A stretch of 64,000 nt of DNA from Pseudochrobactrum kiredjianiae (lineage in GTDB: Bacteria; Pseudomonadota; Alphaproteobacteria; Rhizobiales; Rhizobiaceae), in NCBI RefSeq assembly GCF_030362795.1, contig NZ_JAUCBM010000004.1:62001-126000 (forward strand), given 5' to 3'. The notes beneath the pieces are model-generated. The model did not search any database, was not told the DNA's origin, and worked only from the letters and a program-made list of their open reading frames with translations. The translations under genes and the position numbers were made by a program. Shown one piece after another: positions 55,109-64,000 of the stretch (the first letter of the stretch is position 1; each line of letters starts with the position of its first letter).

Positions 55109-57511
55109 TCAGAATTTGCTCGACATACCGAAGTTGAAGTTCTGAACCTTGTCGGAATCTTCTTTCTTAAGCGGTACTGCATAGTCAAAGCGCAGCGGAC
55201 CAAACGGAGAAGCCCACATCAAGCTCACACCTGCAGAAGCACGCAATGCACTTCCGGTTCCTTCGGCACCAGCCACTTTGTTTCCATAAAGTGTTGCGGC
55301 ATCAGCGAAGAATGCGCCGCGGATACCAAGGCTTTCAGGCACAACCGGCATCGGGAACTGAACTTCAGCGCTAGCATGGAAGTATGTCGTACCACCCAAC
55401 CAGTACATATCGCCGTTACCGGCTTTCTGCCATGGTCCAATACCATTATATTTAAAGCCGCGGATCATATCTGTGTTACCCTTGAACATATCAAAGATAC
55501 GCAGACCATCATCTGTCAGCTTGTGTACATAGCCACCACCGGCAGTCACTACACCAACAACATCAGCTTCCTGCAACAGCGTCTTATAATAAGTTGCCTT
55601 TGCAGTTGTTTTGATGAACTTAGCATCACCACCGAGACCGGCAAATTCCTGACCGAAGCGCGCATAAATACCATCATGCGGATTGTTCTGGTCATCGATA
55701 GAATTATAGGTCAGCGCATAGGAAATCGAAGAACGCAACCATGGGCTCTGATCAGCAGCTTCGATCAGCGCAGGCGCCCAATACTGGCCATAAACCTCAT
55801 CTCTGCTACGCGTGCCATCATTAATATCCTGATGATCCTGAGCATTTAACCGACCTTTATCAAGCTTATATTTTTCCTGAACAAGGTTATAGCCAACGCT
55901 GGCGCCGAAATTATCTGTAATTGGCAAGCCGAAACGAACTGTACCGCCGGTCTGCTCTACATCGTAATCGTTACGTACGCTGTATGTTTTGCGGAATACG
56001 TCAAAACCTGCGGACATACGCTGACCGAGGAAATAAGGCTCGGTGAACGAGAAGGAATAGTTACGAGCGTTATCCTGACCAGCACCAGCACCAATCTTGA
56101 TATACTGACCGCGACCAAGGAAGTTGCGCTCTGCAACAGAACCTTCAACCGACGCGCCCGGAGTTTCACCACCTGAAGTATAACCCGCACCGATGGAGAA
56201 CTCACCTGTAGGCTTCTCAGTCACATCTACAATCAGAACAACCTGATCCGGCTCAGAACCCTGAGCGGTCGAGATATTAACTGTCTGGAAGAACTGCAGC
56301 GCTTCAAGGCGACGTTTTGCACGTGTAATCATAACCTGATTGAAAGCATCGCCTTCACTCATGTCGAATTCACGACGGATCACATAATCACGGGTCTTAT
56401 CGTTACCGCGGATTTCGATACGCTGCACGTAAGCGCGCGGACCTTCTTCTACGTTATAAACAACCGAAATTGTATGATTCTCGAAGTTACGGTCACCGCG
56501 TGGCTCAACCTTAGCGAAAGCATAACCGTTACCGGCAACACGCTCAGTTACAGCTTCAACCGACTTTTCAACGTCGCTTGCGCTATAAACTTTACCTGCG
56601 CGGCTTTTCAGCATGCCATCAAGCGCCTGAGCATCAACACCCGGGATTGTGCTTTCAACCTGAACATCGCCGAATGTATAACGCTGACCTTCTTCAACAG
56701 TGAAGGTAATCGTATATTCGTTGGTTGCAGGATCAAGTGTCGCATTGGAAGAAACAACGCGGAAGTCAGCATAACCACGGTTGTAGTAGAAGCGACGCAG
56801 TGCTTCTTCATCAGCCTGCACGCGATCTTCACTATAGATATCGCCGCGGGTCAGCCATGACAGCGGATTGGTACGCTTTGTCGAAATCACATCACGCAGA
56901 CGACGACCACCGAATGCTTCATTGCCTACGAAATCGATATTGGCGATTTTTGTACGGCCGCCTTCTGTGATTTCATAAACAACGTTCACTCGCCCCTGAC
57001 CGAGATCAACGGTACGGGCAGTTACAATCGCATCGCTACGGCCAACATGGTTGTAAGCCTGAAGAATGGACTGACGGTCTGTTTCCATCTGAGCAGGATC
57101 AAACGGGCTACGGGCTTTCAACTCAACCGCACGGGCGAGATCAGCATCCTTAACCTTCTTGTTGCCCTGGAACAGGACGTTATTAACAACCGAGAACTCA
57201 GAAACACTTACAACAAGTACGCCGCCGGACTGGCTGATGCGAACATCCGAGAACAAGCCCATATTGAAAAGGCTCTTAACAGCCGCATCAATATCAGTAT
57301 TGGTAAATGATTTACCCGGTTTGATAGCGATAGCGCCACGAATAGTCGCTGCATCAACCCGCTTGTTACCGCGAACGTCAATCCGACTTACGACTGCTGC
57401 CTGTGCAACACTCACAGTAGCAAATGAGATCGCTGATGTACCGGCAGCAACCATAGCTACCGACATAGCAACCGCAGAAGCAGCACCAAAAAACTTTGAA
57501 TTTGCCGTCAT
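55109..57511 (-). CDS. bamA: Outer-membrane protein assembly factor BamA
   Basis: Central Omp85 protein of the BAM complex, which inserts beta-barrel proteins in the outer membrane. 800 residues: signal peptide of about 37 residues (ending VAQAA), five POTRA domains (about 40-420, the first starting VSRIDVRGNKRVD), then a 16-strand barrel with the family motif region IRGFKYNGIGP and a C-terminal Phe (FGMSSKF). I start it at the ATG at 57511, where the signal peptide begins; the frame is open upstream to 57568. A perfect palindrome at 57642-57661 lies in its upstream spacer. Downstream it leads into lpxD. Confidence 0.96.
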   Translation of the reverse strand: MTANSKFFGAASAVAMSVAMVAAGTSAISFATVSVAQAAVVSRIDVRGNKRVDAATIRGAIAIKPGKSFTNTDIDAAVKSLFNMGLFSDVRISQSGGVLVVSVSEFSVVNNVLFQGNKKVKDADLARAVELKARSPFDPAQMETDRQSILQAYNHVGRSDAIVTARTVDLGQGRVNVVYEITEGGRTKIANIDFVGNEAFGGRRLRDVISTKRTNPLSWLTRGDIYSEDRVQADEEALRRFYYNRGYADFRVVSSNATLDPATNEYTITFTVEEGQRYTFGDVQVESTIPGVDAQALDGMLKSRAGKVYSASDVEKSVEAVTERVAGNGYAFAKVEPRGDRNFENHTISVVYNVEEGPRAYVQRIEIRGNDKTRDYVIRREFDMSEGDAFNQVMITRAKRRLEALQFFQTVNISTAQGSEPDQVVLIVDVTEKPTGEFSIGAGYTSGGETPGASVEGSVAERNFLGRGQYIKIGAGAGQDNARNYSFSFTEPYFLGQRMSAGFDVFRKTYSVRNDYDVEQTGGTVRFGLPITDNFGASVGYNLVQEKYKLDKGRLNAQDHQDINDGTRSRDEVYGQYWAPALIEAADQSPWLRSSISYALTYNSIDDQNNPHDGIYARFGQEFAGLGGDAKFIKTTAKATYYKTLLQEADVVGVVTAGGGYVHKLTDDGLRIFDMFKGNTDMIRGFKYNGIGPWQKAGNGDMYWLGGTTYFHASAEVQFPMPVVPESLGIRGAFFADAATLYGNKVAGAEGTGSALRASAGVSLMWASPFGPLRFDYAVPLKKEDSDKVQNFNFGMSSKF

Positions 57512-57641
57512 AGGTCTATTTAACCTTCGTTTCGTTGCCCCGAGCCGTAATCCGGGAGAATAGCGCATAATGCAAACTGTAATAACCGGTTTTCATATAC
57601 AAGCAAGCATCTCAATTAAAATCTGTTTACTTCATTGCCGA

Positions 57642-57661
57642 GCGTGGCACAGGTGCCACGC
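57642..57661. promoter_or_regulatory. Perfect 20-bp palindrome upstream of bamA
   Basis: GCGTGGCAC-AG-GTGCCACGC, 9-2-9, about 130 bp upstream of the bamA start in the 263-bp spacer after rseP. The two-base centre is tight for an RNA hairpin and fits a site for a dimeric DNA-binding protein. Confidence 0.5.
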
Positions 57662-57774
57662 AATTCCAATAGCATGGTAAACAAATTACTGCTTTTTCGT
57701 ATAATCCCCCTCCGGTTTTTACACAAATCGTTAATGTTTTATAATTCAACGGCCTAGACTATGTCCAGATCAGA

Positions 57775-58914
57775 TTAGCAACCGAAGAGATCATTATAAA
57801 AAACGAATCCCATAAAGCCGATAACCACGAAGAAACCAAGCCGGAAGAACAATTCCTGTACTGCTACCGGAACCGGACGTCCCAATACAGCTTCACCGGC
57901 ATAAATCACCAGATGGCCGCCATCAAGAGGGGGAAGCGGAAATAAATTGAACAATCCAATGCCAACCGACAACATTGCAATCAGCTGAACCAGCCATTCA
58001 AAGCCGTGTTGCGCCGCCTGCCCCGCCATATTAGCGATTTTTACCGGCCCGCCTAACTGACATTTATCCTCACGCCCCATTACCAGTCTTTTCATGAAAG
58101 TACCGGTGCGGCTGATGATATGTCCGGTTTCAACAACCGCTGCACCAACCGATTCGAGTGGTGAATATTCAACCGTGCGATAATTTCCTGTATCTCTGGT
58201 GATCGTTACACCGATGACACCGAGCTTGATTTTATTGCCCAATGCATCTGTCTGCTCCATCAGTTCAGGAACAGCTTTCAGCTCAACCTCACGTCCGTCG
58301 CGTTCAACAGTGAATGATAATTCATCGCCGCTGCGACCATTCACAATGCGCTGCACATCAGAGAAGGTGGTGATTTCACTACCTTCAACATTGATGAAGC
58401 GATCGCCCGGCTTGAAACCGGCAATAGCCGCAGGACTACCGGCATTCACCTCAGCAATGGTCGGATCAGCGACCATGCGTCCGTAACTGGCAAAGAAAAA
58501 ACTTAGAATAGCAATGGTCAGCAGAAAGTTGAAAGCAGGGCCTGCGAAAACAGTGGCTGCGCGCTTCCAGACCGGCTGCGCAGGGAATGCCACTTTGCGC
58601 TCTGCCTCACTCATTGCAGCCACGCCCTGCCCGTCCGGCGCACTGGCCGCGTTCAGGTCACCGACAAATTTCACATAGCCGCCAAGAGGAATAGCACAAA
58701 GTTTCCAGCGCGTGCCATTGCGTGCCGTATAGCCGATCAGCTCCGGCCCGAAGCCGATCGAGAACGCCTGCACGCCGATACCGCATAAACGACCAACGAT
58801 GAAATGCCCCATTTCATGGACAAAAACGACAACAGCCAGAACAAGAATAAACGGAAGCAATGTACCAACCAGCAGGCTTTCACCGCCGAATAAATATCCA
58901 AAGGGATCACTCAA
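57775..58914 (-). CDS. rseP: Site-2 intramembrane metalloprotease RseP
   Basis: Membrane zinc protease that cuts anti-sigma factors or other membrane substrates within the bilayer. The 379 residues contain HEMGH at 33-37 in the first transmembrane segment, one PDZ domain (about 130-220, GFKPGDRFINVEGSEI) and the second metal site PLPPLDGGHL near residue 330. A single PDZ instead of two is usual for the alphaproteobacterial MmpA-like form. ATG at 58914, 51 bp after cdsA. Confidence 0.95.
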   Translation of the reverse strand: MSDPFGYLFGGESLLVGTLLPFILVLAVVVFVHEMGHFIVGRLCGIGVQAFSIGFGPELIGYTARNGTRWKLCAIPLGGYVKFVGDLNAASAPDGQGVAAMSEAERKVAFPAQPVWKRAATVFAGPAFNFLLTIAILSFFFASYGRMVADPTIAEVNAGSPAAIAGFKPGDRFINVEGSEITTFSDVQRIVNGRSGDELSFTVERDGREVELKAVPELMEQTDALGNKIKLGVIGVTITRDTGNYRTVEYSPLESVGAAVVETGHIISRTGTFMKRLVMGREDKCQLGGPVKIANMAGQAAQHGFEWLVQLIAMLSVGIGLFNLFPLPPLDGGHLVIYAGEAVLGRPVPVAVQELFFRLGFFVVIGFMGFVFYNDLFGC

Positions 58915-58965
58915 TACCCTGTCTCCCGACTTTCAAATTCAAAAAACTGTCTTCGCTTGTAAAAT

Positions 58966-59778
58966 TTACAGAGGCTGCAAAACAATACCAATAAACATCG
59001 CTGATGGTGTATCCGAGCCGGTCACCAAAGCGCCAATCACATAAAGCATAACGGCAGCCACGATCAAACCGTCCACGCGATCCATAACACCACCATGTCC
59101 CGGCAAGAGTTTACCGGAATCCTTGGCACCGAAACGGCGCTTACCCCAGGATTCGCCAAGATCACCGATCTGCGAGGCCACAGAGAGCATAATCGCCAGA
59201 ATAACCATCGGATATTTCACGCGATCAAAGCTGAAATAGCTGACTGCTGCAGCAGCAATCATTGCAGCGACGACACCACCGATTGCACCGGACCATGTTT
59301 TATTCGGAGAGAATCGTGGTGCCAGCTTTGGCCCGCCGAAGGTGCGGCCGGTAAAATAAGCAAAAATATCCGTCGCCCAGACAAGTGCGAAAAGATAGAT
59401 GATTGCGATCAGACCGGATGTCGTCTCCCCGCGCAGAACCGCCAGACAGACCATTGGCACACCGGCATAGAGCAAGCCAGCCGCAGCCCAGTTTGAACGC
59501 TGTACTAGGAAAATCGCACCGGCAGCAAGAATCGCCAGAATTTGCAGTGACGGCACTTCAATCAGCAGCAAACCGGCAGCGATCGATAAGACTGCCCAAG
59601 CCGCTGTCAGACCGGAGCGTGTCTGCTTCGAGGCGCTCAGCGTCGTCCATTCAAAGAAAATCGCGAAGCCGATAACAACAGCCAGCACACGGAAGCTCAT
59701 GCCTCCAAGCCAGATCAGCAGAATTGTAACAGGCGCAAGCACAGCCGCCGTCATGATACGCAATTGTAAATTGGACAC
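58966..59778 (-). CDS. cdsA: Phosphatidate cytidylyltransferase
   Basis: Makes CDP-diacylglycerol, the precursor of all phospholipids, in the inner membrane. 270 residues with about seven hydrophobic segments. The signature SPNKTWSGAIGG and the following GDLGESWGKRRFGAKDSGK to HGGVMDRVDGL are the CDP-diglyceride synthetase motif with its metal-binding aspartates. ATG at 59778. Its gene is separated from uppS by 164 bp that contain a modular repeat. Confidence 0.96.
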   Translation of the reverse strand: MSNLQLRIMTAAVLAPVTILLIWLGGMSFRVLAVVIGFAIFFEWTTLSASKQTRSGLTAAWAVLSIAAGLLLIEVPSLQILAILAAGAIFLVQRSNWAAAGLLYAGVPMVCLAVLRGETTSGLIAIIYLFALVWATDIFAYFTGRTFGGPKLAPRFSPNKTWSGAIGGVVAAMIAAAAVSYFSFDRVKYPMVILAIMLSVASQIGDLGESWGKRRFGAKDSGKLLPGHGGVMDRVDGLIVAAVMLYVIGALVTGSDTPSAMFIGIVLQPL

Positions 59779-59835
59779 GAAAACCCTCGCCCCTGAATAA
59801 TGTGACTCGTGTTCAGGCAGCCTGAAGCACCCCGT

Positions 59836-59940
59836 TAGAGCATAACTCCTTAAACCTGGATCAGTTTGAGGTGAAATTATACTCTAATTTTAAAGTGTTA
59901 GAGCGACCTTTATGTGCCAAGTCTGGCACACGGCGCTCTA
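59836..59940 (+). repeat. Modular intergenic repeat, D plus A modules
   Basis: The D module (TTAGAGCATAACTCCTTAAA to ATACTCTA, 59836-59886) is an imperfect palindrome. A 12-bp linker leads to the A module (TAGAGCG to CGCTCTA, 59899-59940; inner stem TGTGCCAAGTCTGGCACA). Total 105 bp. An inverted copy lies at 61832-61936. It ends 2 bases before the uppS stop. Confidence 0.88.
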
Positions 59941-59942
59941 GT

Positions 59943-60707
59943 TTAACCCACCGTATGCCGCAAAGGCACGACATCAGAATCACCGGAAAAATCCTGCAAC
60001 TCTTGCGCGGTCAGCCCACCGAAGCGGCGCACACGCTTATGATACTCGTCGATTGCTGCATAAAAATGCGCAGGCTTGAAGTCCGGCCAGTTTTCCGGCG
60101 CAAACAAGAACTCAGAATAGGCCGCCTGCCAGAGCAGAAAATTAGAAAGACGCATTTCACCACTGGTACGGATAATCAGATCAGGATCAGGAATCCCGTC
60201 CGTATCAAGTTTTGATGAAATCATTTCTGCCGTGATGGCCTCTGGCTTCAACAGCCCTGCTGCAACATCCTCGGCGATTTTACGCATACCGCGCGCCAAC
60301 TCATCGCGTGAGCCATAATTAAAGGCAATCACAAGGGTCAATCCGGTATTGGCCGCAGTTCGTGTTTCCGCCTCATTCAGAAGGCTACAAATGTCGGAAG
60401 CCAAGTCCTCACGCGAACCAATAATGCGCACACGTACATTCTGACTGTGCAGCTTGCTCAGATCGCGCCGAATGAACAGCTTCAACAATCCCATCAGTTC
60501 TGTGACTTCAGAGGTTGGTCGCGTCCAGTTTTCGGAAGAAAATGCAAAGAGTGTGAGGAATTCCAGACCTTTGTCACCCGCAGCGCGTACAATCGCGCGC
60601 AAGGTGTCCACGCCCGCTTTATGACCGGCAACACGCGGCAAGCCACGCGCTTTAGCCCAACGACCATTGCCATCCATAATAATGGCGATGTGACGCGGAT
60701 CGGACAT
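59943..60707 (-). CDS. uppS: Undecaprenyl pyrophosphate synthase
   Basis: cis-Prenyltransferase that makes the C55 lipid carrier for peptidoglycan and O-antigen. 254 residues from the ATG at 60707 (GAGGA 10 bases upstream). Asp12 in [17 protein letters not shown] is the catalytic metal ligand, with [13 protein letters not shown] and [16 protein letters not shown] further on. An upstream in-frame extension of 25 residues runs into a palindromic repeat (60729-60772) and is rejected. Confidence 0.96.
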   Translation of the reverse strand: MSDPRHIAIIMDGNGRWAKARGLPRVAGHKAGVDTLRAIVRAAGDKGLEFLTLFAFSSENWTRPTSEVTELMGLLKLFIRRDLSKLHSQNVRVRIIGSREDLASDICSLLNEAETRTAANTGLTLVIAFNYGSRDELARGMRKIAEDVAAGLLKPEAITAEMISSKLDTDGIPDPDLIIRTSGEMRLSNFLLWQAAYSEFLFAPENWPDFKPAHFYAAIDEYHKRVRRFGGLTAQELQDFSGDSDVVPLRHTVG

Positions 60708-60728
60708 TCGGGCATATTCCTCTTTAGA

Positions 60729-60772
60729 GCGCATTCCGAAAAGTGTGAAACAGTTTTCGGGATACAATGCGC
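60729..60772. repeat. B-type palindromic repeat upstream of uppS
   Basis: Arms GCGCATT / AATGCGC, core CCGAAAA / TTTTCGG, middle GTGTGAAACAG. It ends 22 bp before the uppS start codon. Confidence 0.9.
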
Positions 60773-60788
60773 GTAAAAACAAAAAGAC

Positions 60789-60828
60789 AGAGCGATTCCA
60801 ACGATTCAGACAGAACTTGAAGCGCTCT
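60789..60828. repeat. Short AGAGCG...CGCTCT repeat (F type)
   Basis: AGAGCGATTCCAACGATTC at one end and GAAGCGCTCT at the other, 40 bp in all. It has the same borders as the A module but a different interior. It resembles repeats that I recall in Brucella-type genomes. Confidence 0.65.
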
Positions 60829-60829
60829 A

Positions 60830-60850
60830 GCGGGCAGAACGGCTGCCCGC
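60830..60850. other. G+C-rich hairpin next to the F repeat
   Basis: GCGGGCAG and CTGCCCGC, perfect 8-bp stem with a 5-nt loop, without a T-run. Could be an mRNA 5' structure of uppS or a fragment of the repeat. The rest of 60851-61057 shows no gene. Confidence 0.5.
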
Positions 60851-61057
60851 AGGCGCCATGCTTATCCGGTTTTTTGGAAATAATTCAGCACAATCATGCT
60901 GTATTATAGTGACCGAGCAAAATGTCTTTTACGCGGCCAATCCGGCACGAAAACCGGAACTTACAGAATATTCAATTTTCAGCGGTATTGCCGGTAAGAT
61001 CATGTACCAGAGTAAGATCACAAGTATGAAATCACTCTGGCACAATATCGTAGCAGA

Positions 61058-61618
61058 TTAAACCTGCATGATTTCCGCTTCTTTGGAAACCAGCAGCTTG
61101 TCGAGTTCTACAATGGTCTCGTCAGTCATTTTCTGCACTTTTTCAGACAGAACACGGCTGTCATCCTGGCTGATAGTGCCGTCTTTTTCCAGCTTCTTCA
61201 GCTTTTCCATACCATCACGACGAACGTGACGAACAGCAACTTTCGCACCTTCAGCATATTGGTTGGCAATCTTCACCAATTCCTTACGGCGCTGTTCATT
61301 CAGCTCCGGCAGCGGTACGCGCAGGGTCATACCATCGGTAATCGGGTTGAGACCCAGACCACTATCACGGATCGCCCGTTCTACAGCACCAACCATGCTC
61401 TTATCCCATACGGAAACAGAGAGCATACGGGCTTCAGGAACAGTAATCTGTGCTACCTGATTGATCGGCATGGTCGAACCATAGGCTTCAATCGTCAGAG
61501 GCTCCAGCAAGCTTGCCGAAGCGCGACCGGTGCGCAAACCGCCCAGATCATGTTTGAAGGACTGAATTGCGCCTTCCATGCGGCGTTTCAGATCGTTTAC
61601 ATCCAGAGCATCGCTCAT
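61058..61618 (-). CDS. frr: Ribosome recycling factor
   Basis: Releases ribosomes from mRNA after termination, with EF-G. 186 residues from the ATG at 61618, preceded by AAGGAGAG. Family sequences are present: [21 protein letters not shown] near 20-40, [14 protein letters not shown], and the coiled helices with [11 protein letters not shown]-like [14 protein letters not shown]. It lies between pyrH and uppS; a hairpin and a modular repeat separate it from pyrH. Confidence 0.97.
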   Translation of the reverse strand: MSDALDVNDLKRRMEGAIQSFKHDLGGLRTGRASASLLEPLTIEAYGSTMPINQVAQITVPEARMLSVSVWDKSMVGAVERAIRDSGLGLNPITDGMTLRVPLPELNEQRRKELVKIANQYAEGAKVAVRHVRRDGMEKLKKLEKDGTISQDDSRVLSEKVQKMTDETIVELDKLLVSKEAEIMQV

Positions 61619-61705
61619 CTTATCTCTCCTTGGGCGTACACCAAACGTCTCGCGCATTATATTCCTTCTTCAAACGAGCTGTCTGAAAAAGAAAAATGCT
61701 GCAAA

Positions 61706-61729
61706 TGGGCTGAAACTGCTTTCAGCCCA
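61706..61729 (-). terminator. Hairpin upstream of frr, probable pyrH terminator
   Basis: Perfect stem TGGGCTGAAA / TTTCAGCCCA with a 4-nt loop. On the minus strand the T-rich ATTTTTCTTTTTC begins 9 bases later. This spacing is long for a terminator. Confidence 0.55.
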
Positions 61730-61831
61730 CATAATTCAGTTTTTGTTTAGAACAGGTTGGCGCAAATGATAAGCACAAAATATCTGCTTTGCTGAATTGA
61801 ATCTGTACACAGGCACAGATTCACTATGTAT

Positions 61832-61936
61832 TAGAGCGCCGTGTGCCAGACTTAGCACACAAAGGTCGCTCTAACACTTTAAAATTAGAGCATAATTTTT
61901 CCTTAAACTGATTCAAGCTTAAGGAATTATGCTCTA
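61832..61936 (-). repeat. Modular intergenic repeat, D plus A modules, inverted orientation
   Basis: Reverse of 59836-59940: A module TAGAGCG to CGCTCTA (61832-61873, inner TGTGCCAGACTTAGCACA), 12-bp linker, D module to GCTCTA (61886-61936). Also 105 bp. It lies just after the pyrH stop. Confidence 0.88.
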
Positions 61937-61943
61937 GCGCTTA

Positions 61944-62666
61944 TCAGGCGTCCGTCACCACTGTACAACGGCCTTTACCTTGCAGAATTTCAGCAAAACC
62001 ACCCGCTTCATGAATTGAATAAACCACGATCGGAATATGATTTTCCTGCGCCAGCGCCACAGCAGTCACATCCATCACCGCCAGACCTTTATCCAGCACT
62101 TCTTTGTGGGTCAGATTGTCAAAGCGTGTTGCTGAAGGATCTTTCTTCGGATCGGCACTGTAAATACCGTCAACCTGCGTGCCCTTGAATAAAGCATCTG
62201 CACCAATTTCTGCGGCACGCAGAGCGGCAGCAGAATCGGTTGTGAAGAACGGATTGCCCGTACCACCGGCAAAAATAACAACCTTACCCTGATCCATATA
62301 GGCCGTTGCCTGACGCTGCGAGAAGCTCTCGCACAGTTCCGGCATCGCGATTGCCGACAGCACAACTGCATCAACACCCTGCTTTACCAGAGAGGTGCGC
62401 AGTGCCAGCGAATTGATCACTGTCGCCAGCATCCCCATATGATCGCCGGTTACGCGGTCACCGCCCTTGGAGACTACAGCGAGGCCGCGAAAAATATTTC
62501 CGCCACCAATCACTACGCCGACTTCAACGCCAAGTGCACGCGCTTCAGCAATATCGCTTGCAATGCGGTCAGCAACGGACACGTCAATGCCAAATCCCTG
62601 CTCACCCATCAGTGCCTCACCCGAGGCTTTGAGGAGAACCCGCTTATAAAGTGTTTTGCCTGTCAT
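61944..62666 (-). CDS. pyrH: UMP kinase
   Basis: Phosphorylates UMP to UDP, feeding RNA, UDP-sugars and CTP. 240 residues, amino-acid-kinase fold: KASGEALMG at about 13-21, VGVVIGGGNIFRG, and ATAYMDQGKVVIFAGGTGNPFFTTD around 130-150. ATG at 62666, AAAGGGA upstream. It follows tsf in the usual rpsB-tsf-pyrH-frr order but with a long 425-bp leader and a terminator after tsf, so it has its own promoter. Confidence 0.97.
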   Translation of the reverse strand: MTGKTLYKRVLLKASGEALMGEQGFGIDVSVADRIASDIAEARALGVEVGVVIGGGNIFRGLAVVSKGGDRVTGDHMGMLATVINSLALRTSLVKQGVDAVVLSAIAMPELCESFSQRQATAYMDQGKVVIFAGGTGNPFFTTDSAAALRAAEIGADALFKGTQVDGIYSADPKKDPSATRFDNLTHKEVLDKGLAVMDVTAVALAQENHIPIVVYSIHEAGGFAEILQGKGRCTVVTDA

Positions 62667-63091
62667 GGGATCCCTTTTATGGTTCGCCCTGTCATTACCG
62701 GCTGGTAAGAAGAGCTATGCTCGAATTTGTCCGGCCTGCATCACGTGCGCGTCATAAAACCAGCCCGCAGACTGACTTCCCCGCCAAAGCGGTTGCACCC
62801 GATGAGTGACATGACTGCAAGGCAACATGCCTGAATTAAGCCGGAAATGAAATGGCTGCCTCCTGTCGTGACAAACCCGCCGGAAGCACCAGAAACTGGC
62901 CGGCATGATGACAGGAAAAAGCTGAATTGATTTCGCATACATGAAGCACGCAGCATTGTCACGTCATGCACAGCAATAACTGACAATTTTTATGACACGC
63001 ACACAAAAAAATAGAGCGGTCTCCGGAGAAACCGCTCTATTCTATAAATTACAGCTCTATGCGAAGCATAATAGCTTCGCATCTCACTGTA
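62667..63091. other. Spacer between tsf and pyrH
   Basis: 425 bp. The part next to tsf holds the terminator at 63003-63042. The remaining 340 bp must contain the pyrH promoter and a long leader. Short open frames on the minus strand (for example 62741-62986) lack a ribosome site and a recognisable family. I see no certain small RNA. Confidence 0.5.
63003..63042 (-). terminator. Rho-independent terminator of tsf
   Basis: On the minus strand AATAGAGCGGT / ACCGCTCTATT with a 10-nt loop is followed by TTTTTTG. It lies about 50 bp after the tsf stop. Confidence 0.93.
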
Positions 63092-64000
63092 TTAGCCTTT
63101 GGTTACGGCAGCAACTTCAGCAGCAAAATCTGTTTCTTCTTTTTCAATGCCATCGCCAAGAGCGAAGCGAACGAAGCCGGTTACCTTAGCAGGTGCGCCG
63201 ATTTCTTTTTCAGCTTCTTTAAGCGCTGCTTCAACGCTCAGGTCTGGATTGATAACAAAAGCCTGCGACAGAAGAACAACTTCCTCAAAAAACTTGCGCA
63301 TACGGCCGTCAACCATCTTCGCAATGATTTCTTCCGACTTGCCGGACTGACGAGCCTGATCAGCAAAGATTGCCTTTTCACGCTCAACAGCAGCAGCATC
63401 AACTTCAGCAGGTGTCAGAGCCAGCGGGTTGGTTGCAGCAACATGCATTGCAATCTGACGGCCGATAGCAGCAGCAGCATCTGCATTACCGGTTGTTTCG
63501 ATCGCTACCAGAACGCCGAGCTTGCCGAGACCGTCAGCAACGCCGTTGTGGATGTAAGTCGCAACAACACCGTTTTCTACGCTCAGAGCAGCGGAACGAC
63601 GGAAGGACATGTTTTCACCAATGGTGCCAACAGCATCTTTGATGGTGTCAGTTACAGTCTTTTCCGAACCTGGGTAAATTGCGTTTGCAACTGCGTCGGT
63701 TGAACCATCAGTCGCCAAAGCAACTTTAGTTACATTAACAACGATTTCCTGGAAAGCAGCATTACGGGCAACGAAGTCTGTTTCGGAGTTAACCTCAACA
63801 ACAACAGCTTTTTTGCCTTCGCTGGCAACGCTTACCAGACCTTCAGCGGCTGTACGGCCAGCTTTTTTGTCAGCTTTAGCGATACCTTTAGCGCGCAGCC
63901 AGTCCATGGCAGCTTCCATATCGCCATTATTTTCGTTCAGAGCGGTCTTGCAGTCCATCATGCCTGCGCCGCTGAGTTCACGAAGTTCTTTAACCATTGC
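63092..64000 (-). CDS. tsf: Translation elongation factor Ts, 5' end outside window
   Basis: Nucleotide exchange factor for EF-Tu. About 302 codons are visible. The N-terminal UBA-like part reads [21 protein letters not shown], followed by the core with [13 protein letters not shown]. The in-frame ATG at 63997 is probably internal, since family members begin with a few more residues (a start such as MSITAA-MVKEL); the codon before it is GCA and the frame stays open to the window edge. The gene is therefore cut by the window, not truncated. rpsB is expected upstream. Confidence 0.95.
   Translation of the reverse strand, partial: AMVKELRELSGAGMMDCKTALNENNGDMEAAMDWLRAKGIAKADKKAGRTAAEGLVSVASEGKKAVVVEVNSETDFVARNAAFQEIVVNVTKVALATDGSTDAVANAIYPGSEKTVTDTIKDAVGTIGENMSFRRSAALSVENGVVATYIHNGVADGLGKLGVLVAIETTGNADAAAAIGRQIAMHVAATNPLALTPAEVDAAAVEREKAIFADQARQSGKSEEIIAKMVDGRMRKFFEEVVLLSQAFVINPDLSVEAALKEAEKEIGAPAKVTGFVRFALGDGIEKEETDFAAEVAAVTKG

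Noticed and set aside
60858-61061. A 67-codon plus-strand open frame between uppS and frr
   Set aside because: No convincing ribosome site, ends inside frr, and has no family features; too weak to call a gene.
62741-62986. An 81-codon minus-strand open frame in the pyrH leader
   Set aside because: It needs a TTG start without a ribosome site and overlaps another frame of similar length; no recognisable sequence.

Overview
The window looks like chromosomal DNA from an alphaproteobacterium of the order Hyphomicrobiales (Rhizobiales), closest in gene order to the Brucellaceae. The evidence is the run dusB-ntrB-ntrC-ntrY-ntrX-trkA-hfq-hflX, an ispD-ispF fusion, a PdhB subunit with its own lipoyl domain, the tsf-pyrH-frr-uppS-cdsA-rseP-bamA-lpxD-fabZ-lpxA-lpxI-lpxB order, and RpoH-type promoters of the alphaproteobacterial form. 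Base composition is near 50% G+C by eye, lower than I expect for Brucella, so a relative such as Pseudochrobactrum is possible; that is inference. No phage, insertion sequence, integrase or CRISPR array was seen. Almost all of the sequence is conserved core genome.

Layout. 1-3100: 5' part of glmU, ccdA, and two near-identical tRNA-Lys(UUU) genes in tandem, each with its own promoter. 3100-6760: a dioxygenase-esterase fusion (MhqO/MhqD type), a zinc metallochaperone aztD behind a Zur-like palindrome, and an A+T-rich lipoprotein gene. 6780-14640 (minus strand): lon, clpX, clpP, a small secreted protein, hflX and hfq, i.e. protein quality control and RNA regulation. 15012-24667 (minus): a DXD glycosyltransferase, trkA and the nitrogen two-component genes ntrX, ntrY, ntrC, ntrB with dusB. 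24949-27558 (plus): ispDF, a CinA-type amidohydrolase and a short-chain dehydrogenase.

27619-37617 (minus): a COQ10/RatA-like protein, lipA, a small membrane protein, lpdA, an SGNH hydrolase, pdhC, pdhB, pdhA, ftsB and eno. Together these make the pyruvate dehydrogenase complex and its lipoyl cofactor. 37913-43686: an L,D-transpeptidase, class I fumarase, a DUF971 protein and moaA. 43824-45975: a DMT transporter, mobA and mobB. 46287-50181: two paralogous amino-acid binding proteins and two ABC permeases, without an ATPase gene. 50300-64000 (minus): the lipid A, outer-membrane and translation block, from lpxB back to tsf, which is cut by the window end.

The least ordinary content is in the intergenic DNA. 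I see two families of dispersed palindromic repeats. One is a modular unit of about 105 bp bounded by TAGAGCAT and CGCTCTA. The other is a 43-49 bp hairpin unit with an AAAA/TTTT core whose outer arms change together between copies; all four copies lie upstream of a start codon (uppS, lpdA, cinA, eno). There are also candidate operators upstream of aztD, pdhA and bamA, and a hairpin that covers the lpxD ribosome binding site. I did not find a clearly new multi-gene system.
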